Shown: positions 27,663-35,406 of the stretch, one piece after another
Layout of the letters: every line of letters begins with the position of its first letter
Position numbering within the stretch: position 1 is the first letter of the stretch
Source: Pontiellaceae bacterium B12219
GTDB taxonomy: Bacteria; Verrucomicrobiota; Kiritimatiellia; Kiritimatiellales; Pontiellaceae
Length of the DNA: 35,484 nt
Reading direction: 5' to 3'
Assembly: GCA_029432795.1 (NCBI GenBank)
Contig: JARNMJ010000046.1
Location: 1 to 35,484 of the forward strand
Notes under the pieces: generated by a model
Database searches by the model: none
Told to the model about the DNA's origin: nothing
The model's input: the letters and a program-made list of their open reading frames with translations, nothing else
Translations under genes and position numbers: made by a program

Positions 27663-27707
27663 GAAGGTCGAAAGTCAGAAGTCCATGAGGACTGACTTTC
27701 GACCTTC
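27663..27707. terminator. Long hairpin between convergent eda and the YceH-family gene (copy C of the GTCGAAAGT repeat)
   Basis: GAAGGTCGAAAGTCAG (27663-27678) is perfectly complementary to CTGACTTTCGACCTTC (27692-27707); the inner GTCC-ATGA-GGAC extends the stem after a small bulge. It lies between two convergent genes. A U-rich tract (TTCTTTT) follows on the minus strand only, so it may end the YceH-family transcript. The arm sequence is related to copies A and B. Confidence 0.6.
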
Positions 27708-27727
27708 GGCGTTAAGGCGTTTGAGCT

Positions 27728-28393
27728 TTACTCAAAGGCGGTTTTAAATTTTTCGAAAGCCGCTTTGAGTTCGCTGACTTCCTGTTTGAGATCGGCGACT
27801 TCGTATTCCAGCGTCTGGATGCGTTCAAGGCGGGTGGGGCCGGTTTGAAGTTCAACGGTGCCGACTTCATCGGCTTCCTCTTCTATTTCGGGTTCGCCTC
27901 CGAAGAGGTGTGCCCAGCGGCGCTCGCGCTTTCCGGGCTGCCGCGGGAGTTGCACCACAAAGGATCCTTCATCATTCGATTTTAGCTGTTCGAGGATCAA
28001 TTCAACCTCGCTGGAATCGGCCAATGTATGCAGGCGGGAGCAATGTGCCCGCAGATCGCCGGGGGTTTGCGGGCCGCGCACAAGCAGCTCACAAAGGATG
28101 GCCATTTGGGAAAGTGAAAAGCTCCAATGGTCGGACATATTGTGCCGGTATTTCAGGGTGCGGCTTCCGGAAGACGATACTTCCGTCACCAGTTTGTGTT
28201 CCGTTCGGAGTTCGTAGAGCGTCTGTTCAACGGTGGTGCTTTCAAGTTCCATGACCGGGTGCCGGTTGGACTTCTGGTTGCAGGCGTTCACGAGTGCATT
28301 CAAGGTGAGGGGATAATATTCCGGGGTTGCCATTTCTTTCTCAATCAGGCAGCCGAGTACGCGCTCTTCAATCGGGTTCAGTTCAACGTCCAT
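27728..28393 (-). CDS. YceH/DUF480-family protein (UPF0502)
   Basis: Cytosolic protein of 221 residues in the YceH (DUF480) family, built of two winged-helix domains and of unproven function. Recognisable stretches are LNPIEERVLGCLIEKEMATPE at the start (shown in part), YYPLTLNALVNACNQKSNR, and RHNMSDHW. The last ~35 residues form a heptad-like coiled coil (ERIQTLEYEVADLKQEV then SELKAAFEKFK). ATG 28393 is chosen because GGAG lies 7 bases upstream (28404-28401); the ATG five codons earlier lacks this. Confidence 0.9.
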   Translation of the reverse strand: MDVELNPIEERVLGCLIEKEMATPEYYPLTLNALVNACNQKSNRHPVMELESTTVEQTLYELRTEHKLVTEVSSSGSRTLKYRHNMSDHWSFSLSQMAILCELLVRGPQTPGDLRAHCSRLHTLADSSEVELILEQLKSNDEGSFVVQLPRQPGKRERRWAHLFGGEPEIEEEADEVGTVELQTGPTRLERIQTLEYEVADLKQEVSELKAAFEKFKTAFE

Positions 28394-28593
28394 CTGGGAT
28401 CTCCACAAGCAATTTAATTCGAATCAAAAATAACGATGCGCCGGAATTTTAGCAATACATGGTTTCCTGCCACGGGAAGGTTTTTGCATTTTCGAAATAC
28501 GGGTGAGGTATAAATATTTCGGTTGAACCCATGCCGTAAAAGGGTTTGAATCCAGCCATTCAATAGCTCACCCTTTAATTATTTTGGAGAACA

Positions 28594-28932
28594 ATGGAAT
28601 TACAACGGATTGCCCACGCCCTCGATGCCGATTTTATCTGCGGACCGGACGACTGGGAAAAAATCTCGATCGAGTCAGTGGTTGCATCGGATCTGATGAG
28701 CGATGTGCTGATGAGTGATCGCGATGACCTGCTTTTGATTACCTCACTTTCCACGGAGCAGTCGATTCGCTCGGCGGGCATCGTCGGTTCGGAAGTGGTG
28801 GTGATTGCCAATAACAAAACGGTCACCGAAGGAATGGTTGAGCTGGCAGGAGATCAGGGAATTGCTCTGTTCTGCACGCGTTACCCGAAATATGAAGCCT
28901 GTGTGCGGCTGGGTCGAATAATGGAGCCTTAA
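28594..28932 (+). CDS. DRTGG-domain protein (first copy)
   Basis: Small cytosolic protein of 112 residues that consists of a single DRTGG domain, a fold also seen between the CBS and DHH parts of some pyrophosphatases and in phosphotransacetylase N-terminal regions. Key stretches are VVASDLMSDVLMSDRDDLLLITSL and SAGIVGSEVVVIANNKTV. No catalytic motif is visible; a regulatory, ligand-binding role is likely. TTGGAG stands before ATG 28594. Its stop overlaps the next start (TAATG), and it is paralogous to the gene at 29851, which shares the SDLLSDVMGNAEEGSVLIT pattern. It opens a four-gene cassette. Confidence 0.8.
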   Translation: MELQRIAHALDADFICGPDDWEKISIESVVASDLMSDVLMSDRDDLLLITSLSTEQSIRSAGIVGSEVVVIANNKTVTEGMVELAGDQGIALFCTRYPKYEACVRLGRIMEP

Positions 28933-29864
28933 TGAACAAGGAGCACAAACAACCGCTCCAATCTTCACTGCGTGTCCAGGAGCTGCTCTATGGACTCCGC
29001 ATTATTGAAGTGATGACCAAAAAAGTTTTCGCTGTAACGCGGAACTGCAACATGCGGGATGTGCAGGCTATCATGAAAAACAATTCCATTTCCGGCATGC
29101 CGGTGGTGGATAATAAACGTGTGGTCGGTATTGTGACCATGAATGACCTCATGAATGCTTTGGAACAGGGCGGCATGGAGGATAGTGTCATCAAATGGAT
29201 GGCCGGCGAGGTACAGACGCTGGCCGAGGATATGCCGCTTTCGTTCGCCATTTCAGCCTTTGGAAAATTTCCGTTTCGGCAGTTTCCGGTGGTGAATAAA
29301 AAAAATGAGCTCACGGGCATTCTGACATTCCGGAACATCAACCATGCGTTAATTCGTGAATTATCGCGGCAGCTTCGCGAAATGGAGCAACAAAGCGAAC
29401 AACCGGTGGACCGTGCTTCGCTGAACTTTTCCAAGGTCTATCAACTCAATCGCTATGATTTTGAAAATGGAGGAAAAGCCTCCAGCAGAATTAAGAGTTT
29501 TCTCAAAGAGCGCGGGGTCCCGCCGAAAACCGTGCGGCGAGTGGCCGTGGCGAGTTATGAACTGGAGATTAATCTTGTGGCCCATTCCATTGGGGGCATG
29601 CTTGGTTTTGACATCAACGAGAACCGCGTTAAAATTTCATCACACGATCGTGGTCCAGGCATTGGAAATGTTGAAAATGCAATGACCGAAGGGTTTTCGA
29701 CCGCGAATGAATGGATCCGCTCGCAGGGGTTCGGTGCGGGGATGGGACTGCCGAATGTGAAGCGCGTATCCGACGAATTTGCCATCGAATCCGCCGTGGG
29801 GATGGGTACGATGGTTCAGGCCATCATTTATTTGAAACCGGAGAAGCAAAATGAAAGTCAGTGA
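28932..29864 (+). CDS. CBS-CBS-HATPase regulator (RsbW/anti-sigma kinase-like)
   Basis: Cytosolic protein of 310 residues with two CBS domains (~25-80, EVMTKKVFAVTRNCNMRDV; ~90-145, QFPVVNKKNELTGILTF) that usually bind adenine nucleotides, then a GHKL ATPase domain (~195-305) with N-box ASYELEINLVAHS, G1 box SHDRGPGIGN and G2 box GFGAGMGLPNVKR, as in RsbW/SpoIIAB-type serine kinases. There is no histidine-kinase DHp domain, so it is more likely a switch kinase or anti-sigma-like factor than a two-component sensor. It is joined by start-stop overlap to both neighbouring DRTGG genes. Such proteins accompany hydrogenase gene sets in Thermotoga and Clostridia. Confidence 0.85.
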   Translation: MNKEHKQPLQSSLRVQELLYGLRIIEVMTKKVFAVTRNCNMRDVQAIMKNNSISGMPVVDNKRVVGIVTMNDLMNALEQGGMEDSVIKWMAGEVQTLAEDMPLSFAISAFGKFPFRQFPVVNKKNELTGILTFRNINHALIRELSRQLREMEQQSEQPVDRASLNFSKVYQLNRYDFENGGKASSRIKSFLKERGVPPKTVRRVAVASYELEINLVAHSIGGMLGFDINENRVKISSHDRGPGIGNVENAMTEGFSTANEWIRSQGFGAGMGLPNVKRVSDEFAIESAVGMGTMVQAIIYLKPEKQNESQ

Positions 29865-30195
29865 CCTTGCATCCATGGATCAATTCATCTGTATGCAGAA
29901 CGAATATGAAGACAGGGAAATTACCGCGGGCTACACTTCTGATCTGCTGAGTGATGTGATGGGAAATGCCGAAGAGGGCTCCGTATTGATTACCATTCAG
30001 GCGCATAAAAATACGGTGGCGGTTTCTTCGCTCGCGGGGATTGCAGCGATTATCATCTGTAACAACCGCCCGCTACCCGAAGACATGCTGGCGGCTTCCG
30101 CCGATGAAGGCATTGCGGTTTTCCAAACTTCGGAAAATCAGTTTAATACGTCGGCACTGATTGCTCAGCATCTTGGTGGCTGTTCTGCAGTTTAG
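29851..30195 (+). CDS. DRTGG-domain protein (second copy)
   Basis: Single-domain DRTGG protein of 114 residues. It resembles the first copy through AGYTSDLLSDVMGNAEEG and VSSLAGIAAIIICNNRPLP, but the two differ clearly, so the duplication is old. The start overlaps the end of the CBS-HATPase gene by 14 bases, and the stop is immediately followed by the PHP gene. A regulatory partner role for the kinase-like neighbour is inference. Confidence 0.8.
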   Translation: MKVSDLASMDQFICMQNEYEDREITAGYTSDLLSDVMGNAEEGSVLITIQAHKNTVAVSSLAGIAAIIICNNRPLPEDMLAASADEGIAVFQTSENQFNTSALIAQHLGGCSAV

Positions 30196-30204
30196 GTGAA
30201 TGCG

Positions 30205-30894
30205 ATGAACTTCCGGGCGGACTTTCATATCCACAGTTGCCTGTCGCCCTGCGCGTCGTTGGAAATGTCGCCCTCTGCGATTGTTCAGCAGGCGAAAACG
30301 GTCGGATTGACAGCAGTTTCGCTTTCGGATCATAACAGCACCTTCAATCTTCCTGCCTTTGGAAAAATCTGCGAGCAGGAAGGAATGGCCTGTCTGTACG
30401 GCATAGAAGTGACTTCGCTGGAGGAAGCGCACATCCTGTGTCTGTTTGATCAGCTGGACGCGGCGATGGAACTGGGCGGGCTGATTTATGACAGCCTTCC
30501 GGATATTCCAAATATTCCTGAAAAATTCGGTGATCAGCCGATCATTAATGAGCGCGAAGAGATCCTGGGTTTTGCCGAAAAATTCTTAATCAGTGCATCC
30601 CGCTTTGATGTCAGTTCACTGGTTCAGGAGGTGCATGCGCTGGGCGGGCTGATTGTTCCCGCGCATATTGACCGTTCGATGTTCGGGCTGATTGCCCAGC
30701 TCGGTTTTTTGCCGGACGAAGATTTTGACGCGGTTGAACTGACCGCTTATGGCGATCCCGCGCTGGCTTTGCACTATCCGATTATGCGCAACTCCGATTC
30801 GCATCACCTCAACACGCTCGGGAAGGCCTATACCGATTTTGAGGTTGAAACGCTGAACGTGAAAAACCTGCGTTCCAACCTTTGGAAAAAATAG
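30205..30894 (+). CDS. PHP-domain phosphoesterase
   Basis: PHP-family metal-dependent phosphoesterase of 229 residues. Motif I is FRADFHIHSCLSPC, motif II LSDHNST, a following acidic motif GIEVTSLEEAH, then PAHIDRS, and the last motif is RNSDSHHLNTLG; together they supply the His/Asp/Glu ligands of the trinuclear metal site. The substrate is unknown. ATG 30205 is preferred to GTG 30196 because AGGTGA lies 7 bases upstream. It is the last gene of the DRTGG/CBS-HATPase/DRTGG/PHP cassette. A 15-bp palindrome copy overlaps its last codons. Confidence 0.87.
   Translation: MNFRADFHIHSCLSPCASLEMSPSAIVQQAKTVGLTAVSLSDHNSTFNLPAFGKICEQEGMACLYGIEVTSLEEAHILCLFDQLDAAMELGGLIYDSLPDIPNIPEKFGDQPIINEREEILGFAEKFLISASRFDVSSLVQEVHALGGLIVPAHIDRSMFGLIAQLGFLPDEDFDAVELTAYGDPALALHYPIMRNSDSHHLNTLGKAYTDFEVETLNVKNLRSNLWKK
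30873..30887. repeat. TTCCA-N5-TGGAA palindrome, copy 8
   Basis: Core ACCTT; overlaps the last codons of the PHP gene (RSNLWKK) in frame T-TCC-AAC-CTT-TGG-AA. Confidence 0.65.
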
Positions 30895-30897
30895 GGT

Positions 30898-31662
30898 CTA
30901 CTTTTTCTTATCCTTCACAAACATCGTATTTCCGCTTCCGGTCTTGCGTTGTTCCACATCAAAAAGCCCAATGCCTTCAAAGAGCAGGGGGAAACTTTTA
31001 AAGCCATGGTTTCGCGGATCAAAATCGGAATACTGACGTTTGATCAGGCTGCCGCAGGAGGAGGCCCGTGCCCATCCATCGTCATCCGCATATTCGCTCA
31101 CCGCATCCCGCAGAATATTCACCAGTTTGGTGTCCTGTTTAAGTGTCTGCTGGTTGCCGGCCTTTTTGGAACTCGTTTTCTTTGCGACTTTTTTGGTCGG
31201 AGCCTTTTCCTCTTCAGGGCTTTCGAGCACTTCGGTCAGGATGAAATCATCGCAGGCATTACGAAAGGCCGGGGGTGTTTTGCTTTCGCCGACACCGAAG
31301 ACGTAAATCTGGGACTCTTTGAGTCGCGAAGCCAGTTTGGTGAAGTCGCTGTCTGACGTAACAAGGGCGAAGGCATCGAACTGATTGGTATAGAGCAGAT
31401 CCATGGCATCGATAATCATGGCGGCGTCCGATGAGTTTTTTCCCTGCGTGTAGGAAAACTGTTGAACCGGATTAATGGCCAGTTCATTCAGTGGTGTCTT
31501 CCAGTTAATCAAGTGTTTGCTGCTCCAATCGCCATACGCTTTTTTGACGATGATATGGCCATGTTTAGAAAGTTCGTTAAGAACCGGACCGAGCATTTTG
31601 TGAGAGGCGTTTTCCGCATCAATCAGAACCGCGATTTTTTTTGCAGTATCAATATCTATCAT
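30898..31662 (-). CDS. NYN-domain (LabA/DUF88) protein with C-terminal OST-HTH domain
   Basis: Protein of 254 residues. The N-terminal ~145 residues are a NYN/PIN-like nuclease domain with the acidic residues expected: Asp15 in AVLIDAENASH, the motif KNSSDAAMIIDAMD, and VTSDSDFTKLA. A Lys/Ser/Thr-rich linker (~165-185) leads to a C-terminal OST-HTH/LOTUS-type winged helix (DDDGWARASSCGSLIKRQYSDF and FDPRNHGFKS), known to bind RNA. The likely role is RNA cleavage or binding. ATG 31662 is chosen because AAGGAAATCTT precedes it; an upstream in-frame ATG at 31719 lacks such a site. It converges on the PHP gene with 3 bases between stops. Confidence 0.87.
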   Translation of the reverse strand: MIDIDTAKKIAVLIDAENASHKMLGPVLNELSKHGHIIVKKAYGDWSSKHLINWKTPLNELAINPVQQFSYTQGKNSSDAAMIIDAMDLLYTNQFDAFALVTSDSDFTKLASRLKESQIYVFGVGESKTPPAFRNACDDFILTEVLESPEEEKAPTKKVAKKTSSKKAGNQQTLKQDTKLVNILRDAVSEYADDDGWARASSCGSLIKRQYSDFDPRNHGFKSFPLLFEGIGLFDVEQRKTGSGNTMFVKDKKK

Positions 31663-31782
31663 AAGATTTCCTTTCGTTATGAAGAGATTAACTATACGTC
31701 GTAATTTTAATTTCGGCAAGTGCGGCGGGTTGCGTCTTACTGGAAAACATGAAACGATGTTATCTCAAATAACGAGGTTAAT

Positions 31783-32862
31783 ATGGGCAAGGAAAAGATG
31801 GCGGGATGGGGATTTTCAGACTCCGGAATTTTTTTGGCGGGGGGGCCCTGCAGCGCGGAAAGTGAAGAGCAGGTGCTGACCACGGCAAGCGCGCTGGCCG
31901 GGAACGGGGTCGATTTTCTGCGTGCGGGAATCTGGAAGCCGCGTACCCGGCCCGGCAGTTTTGAAGGGGTGGGGCTGAAAGGGCTTGCTTGGTTGCAAAC
32001 CGCCCGAGCTGAAACCGGTTTGAAAATAGGAACTGAAGTGGCTGAGCCTTCACATGTGGAAGCCTGTCTTGAGGCCGGTCTCGATATCCTGTGGGTTGGG
32101 GCGCGGACCACCACCAATCCATTTTCGGTGCAGGCAATTGCTGATGCGTTGAAGGGGACCGAGATTCCTGTGCTGGTAAAAAACCCGATGAATGCTGATG
32201 TGGGTTTGTGGATTGGAGCCATTGAACGACTGGCGAATGCCGGGCTCACCAAATTGGGTGCCATTCACCGGGGCGTCAGTTCATCGCTGGAAATGCGCTA
32301 TCGAAATGCGCCGACGTGGAAAATGCCGATTGAACTGATGCGGCTTATGCCGGAAATTCCGATTCTTTGCGATCCCAGCCATATTTGCGGGAAGGCCGAG
32401 CTGATTTCCACGATTGCACAGGAGGCCATGGACTTGCTTTTTGATGGACTGATGGTGGAGGTTCATCCCGATCCGCCACATGCCCTGTCGGATGCCGCGC
32501 AGCAATTGACTCCGGCCGTCTTTCTTTCAATGATCGAGGAACTTAAGATTTCGCAGGAGCAGAGCGATAGTCTGCCTTTCGGGAAACAGATGAGTGCTTT
32601 GCGCGACGGGGTTGATGAAATCGACAGTCAGCTGCTGGAACTGATCAGCGGCCGAATGAAGCTGGTTCGGAAAATGGGTCACTTGAAATCCAGGCAGAAG
32701 GTATCAACGCTGCAGCCGCACCGTTGGCAGGCCATTCTGGAAGACCGGGTGCGCAAGGGCACAGGATTGAATTTGTCGGAAGATTTTGTGCTGCAGTTGA
32801 TGCAATCGGTTCATGAAGAAGCGATACGTCAGCAGGAATCCGATCGTTTGAACGAGATGTAG
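31783..32862 (+). CDS. Bifunctional DAHP synthase / chorismate mutase
   Basis: Fusion enzyme of 359 residues for aromatic amino-acid synthesis. The first ~260 residues are a type I-beta DAHP synthase (condensing phosphoenolpyruvate and erythrose 4-phosphate), with FLAGGPCSAESEEQV, the RAGIWKPRTRPGSFEGVG motif, LVKNPM, GAIHRG, and DPSHICGKAE. The last ~85 residues are an AroQ-type chorismate mutase (LRDGVDEIDSQLLELISGRM then KLVRKMGHLKSR). This order matches the bifunctional enzymes of Bacteroidota, where the mutase domain mediates feedback control. ATG 31783 has GAGG 5 bases upstream; an ATG at 31798 is also possible. Confidence 0.92.
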   Translation: MGKEKMAGWGFSDSGIFLAGGPCSAESEEQVLTTASALAGNGVDFLRAGIWKPRTRPGSFEGVGLKGLAWLQTARAETGLKIGTEVAEPSHVEACLEAGLDILWVGARTTTNPFSVQAIADALKGTEIPVLVKNPMNADVGLWIGAIERLANAGLTKLGAIHRGVSSSLEMRYRNAPTWKMPIELMRLMPEIPILCDPSHICGKAELISTIAQEAMDLLFDGLMVEVHPDPPHALSDAAQQLTPAVFLSMIEELKISQEQSDSLPFGKQMSALRDGVDEIDSQLLELISGRMKLVRKMGHLKSRQKVSTLQPHRWQAILEDRVRKGTGLNLSEDFVLQLMQSVHEEAIRQQESDRLNEM

Positions 32863-32866
32863 AAGG

Positions 32867-35272
32867 TTACTTCTGATTGCGGTAATCCATAAACTCTTTT
32901 TCGCTGATTTCATCGTCCCGGTTTAGGTCAATGTACTGAAACTCCGCCTGAAGTTTTCCAATGGCTTCGTCCTTCGTCAGCTTCCGGTTCCGATCAAGAT
33001 CATAGCGGCGCAGTATGGCTCGGAATGCACTGTTATTTGCGGAGCCCTTTTTGGAGTCGGTCTCTGTTTTCGGAAGCGGTATCTGCCTGCCGAAAGCCTG
33101 CCCGCCAAAGGTATCTTTGGTTAAATAGATGGCATATTGCTGGGTCACCTCAACCGTGCGCTTGGCGGTGGTGTAGACTGAATATGTGATTTCCATGTTC
33201 ATGGGCTGGTTGAGGTCGAGCTGGCGAGCCTGAAGGATGAAGCCGCGCGGTTCAGAGTCGGTGGCGGTTGAGGTAACGCGCGGGGCGGTATTGATGGACG
33301 GGGCAACCACGCCTTTCGAACATGTAATCGTATATTTCAGCGGGTCGGCAAGGTTGTTCCATTCCACGTTGTAAAGCGGGTCAATATAGAACCCCAGATA
33401 GAGTTTTCCATTGCCGCTTTCGAGCAATTCCTGATTTCCTTCAACTCGGGCTTTAACGTAATAGGGCATGCGTGAGTCGCCCGGCGTTGTTTGCAGCGGA
33501 ATGAACTTATCACTGCGCGGATTCGTTTGGGGAAGACTGGTGACTGTGCTGAGCGGGATATTGATTGGTTTGAGGCCCGGTTCCGGCAGGCTGTCGATGT
33601 TGAAGGGTTGCGCAATATCTCCGGCGAGATTTTTCAGTACGCCGCGAAATGTTTCTGTGTCCGACAATGCTCCGGCATAAAATTCTTCTCCCTCTTTTGA
33701 AAAAATGAACACCGCGGCATCTTTATTCCGGACCAGTGCTTTGGCCGTCTGGTTGTCCATTTCATCATAAAGCCAGGGCACAGCCGTGTTCAGCAACTCT
33801 TTTGCCAGCTGCGACTGCCGTGCTCGTTCACGAATGTCAAACGCTTTGATATATCCATTATTTTCGGGGTGCTTCAAATTGCGGTAGATGTAATAAAAGC
33901 GAATACCCTTCGGATAGTAATCGCGGGCAGCGGCTTCGATGGTGCGGTATTGTTCAATGAAGCTGTTGTCGGTCAAATCGCCGAAAACAAATACCGTATA
34001 GTCGGCTCTCGCAACCGTGCTGCGGAGCTTCAGTTTGGTATGGTCGGCGCTGTTGTAAACAAAGACGTCCGCCAGTTTGCGTTTTTTCTGTACGGGGGCC
34101 GCTTCGGGCACTTTGACGGGTTCCAAAGGTTGGAAGGCCTCTTGAGCTGCCTGCGCCAATTGATCGGCTTCCTCCTGGGTTTTCACAACGCGGGACATTG
34201 CATCGAATCCGATATTTTCGCTGCCTTTTCTGCCGCGGTTTTTTGCGAAGGTGGCGTTCAGGATGGCAGCTGTTGTTCCGGAGGTGTTGGCAATGGCGCC
34301 GGCGCCGCCGGTCGAGAAATTACTCTCAAAAGAGGAGTTTTCAACCACGGGGAAAAAGGGGCCGATAAAAGCCAGTGCCCCTCCGTCTGCCCCGGCGGAA
34401 TTTCCATTAAAAGTGCAGTCCGAAATTTTCAATCCAACCGGTCTGTTTTTTCCGGCTTCCGCCCGCAGACCGCCGCCCAGTCCATCGGTTGAGTTGTATA
34501 GAAAGGAGGTTCCGGAAATTCGGCTGCGGCTCTCTTCTGTAATGCTGATGGCACCGCCTCCTTTCGGGGCGAAATTGGAACTGAAAATAGATTCCAGTAT
34601 TTGGACGTTGGCTGCTCCCTGAATGGCTAATGCTCCTCCGGAATCGCCTGAGTTTGAATAGAAGGTTGTATTGGTGATCGTGAGTTCACCGCCCGACAGG
34701 TGAATGGCACCGCCCATTTCAGCACTGTTTTTTTCAAAGGTGCAATTGGCCACAACCACGCCCTTGCTTTCCGGCAGGATCAGTAAACCGCCGCCAAATC
34801 GGTTTTCAGCGATGGAGTCGGCATTGCCGCGGGAAATGATGAAACTGTCAATTCGACAGTTTTCTGCAGCCGTAATCACATGATAGCTGTTGTCGGCAAT
34901 GGAACCGATTCGTCCGATATCGCCCGTCAGAACCGTACGGTTTGCTTTGGCATTCCGTTCTTCCACCTTCGTTTCATTACCGCGAAAACCGCCGTAGATT
35001 TCGACATTCGGCGGAAGACTGAAGGTGGCGCTTTTGCTGATGCCCTCGGGTTTATAGACTCCGGCCTTAACCCAGATCTGCCCCGGGCCGTTTGTGGAAG
35101 CGGCTTCAATGGCCATTTGCAGGGAGGGGAAGGCACTGAGCCACGATTCGCCGGTCGGCGATTCGCCCTGAAATTTTGAGTCCACATAATACGTTGCAGC
35201 AAGCGTGGAGGCGGTAAGAGCCGTTGCCAGCATCATCCCTGAAAGTTGTCTGAATTTGATGGATAAATACAT
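32867..35272 (-). CDS. Secreted beta-helix / thioredoxin-like (deiodinase-like) / EF-hand protein
   Basis: Exported protein of about 801 residues. The order is signal peptide (~1-26), right-handed beta-helix with POMP-like repeats (~30-360; GGAIHLSGG, GGALAIQG, GGAISITEE, GGGLRAEAG, GGALAFIG), a charged linker, a thioredoxin-fold domain resembling iodothyronine deiodinase/redoxin proteins (~405-560; KGIRFYYIYRNLKHPENNGY, DEMDNQTAKAL, AVFIFSKEGEEFYAG), a beta-rich region, and two C-terminal EF-hand loops (DLDRNRKLTKDE, DLNRDDEISEKE). The thioredoxin-like part has no cysteine, so it is unlikely to be redox-active. The start is uncertain: ATG 35272 or GTG 35290, neither with a good ribosome-binding site. 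Function is unknown; a calcium-binding envelope or extracellular protein is likely. Confidence 0.75.
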   Translation of the reverse strand: MYLSIKFRQLSGMMLATALTASTLAATYYVDSKFQGESPTGESWLSAFPSLQMAIEAASTNGPGQIWVKAGVYKPEGISKSATFSLPPNVEIYGGFRGNETKVEERNAKANRTVLTGDIGRIGSIADNSYHVITAAENCRIDSFIISRGNADSIAENRFGGGLLILPESKGVVVANCTFEKNSAEMGGAIHLSGGELTITNTTFYSNSGDSGGALAIQGAANVQILESIFSSNFAPKGGGAISITEESRSRISGTSFLYNSTDGLGGGLRAEAGKNRPVGLKISDCTFNGNSAGADGGALAFIGPFFPVVENSSFESNFSTGGAGAIANTSGTTAAILNATFAKNRGRKGSENIGFDAMSRVVKTQEEADQLAQAAQEAFQPLEPVKVPEAAPVQKKRKLADVFVYNSADHTKLKLRSTVARADYTVFVFGDLTDNSFIEQYRTIEAAARDYYPKGIRFYYIYRNLKHPENNGYIKAFDIRERARQSQLAKELLNTAVPWLYDEMDNQTAKALVRNKDAAVFIFSKEGEEFYAGALSDTETFRGVLKNLAGDIAQPFNIDSLPEPGLKPINIPLSTVTSLPQTNPRSDKFIPLQTTPGDSRMPYYVKARVEGNQELLESGNGKLYLGFYIDPLYNVEWNNLADPLKYTITCSKGVVAPSINTAPRVTSTATDSEPRGFILQARQLDLNQPMNMEITYSVYTTAKRTVEVTQQYAIYLTKDTFGGQAFGRQIPLPKTETDSKKGSANNSAFRAILRRYDLDRNRKLTKDEAIGKLQAEFQYIDLNRDDEISEKEFMDYRNQK
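34121..34135. repeat. TTCCA-N5-TGGAA palindrome, copy 9
   Basis: Core AAGGT (ACCTT on the minus strand); within the linker of the beta-helix/EF-hand gene, coding AFQPLEP. Confidence 0.6.
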
Positions 35273-35337
35273 AGGTTGAATAAATAACACGGACCCGAGA
35301 GTGGTCTCAATCCAAAAGGTTTGGCTCTTCCATTCGT

Positions 35338-35352
35338 TTCCAATGCCTGGAA
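35338..35352. repeat. TTCCA-N5-TGGAA palindrome, copy 10
   Basis: Core ATGCC; intergenic, upstream of the beta-helix/EF-hand gene. The rest of the gap 35291-35406 shows no gene. Confidence 0.65.
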
Positions 35353-35406
35353 CGCTGCCGGAGAAATGGCGGTTGCGGTTAGTTAATTCTCACTAGCGTC
35401 CCAATA

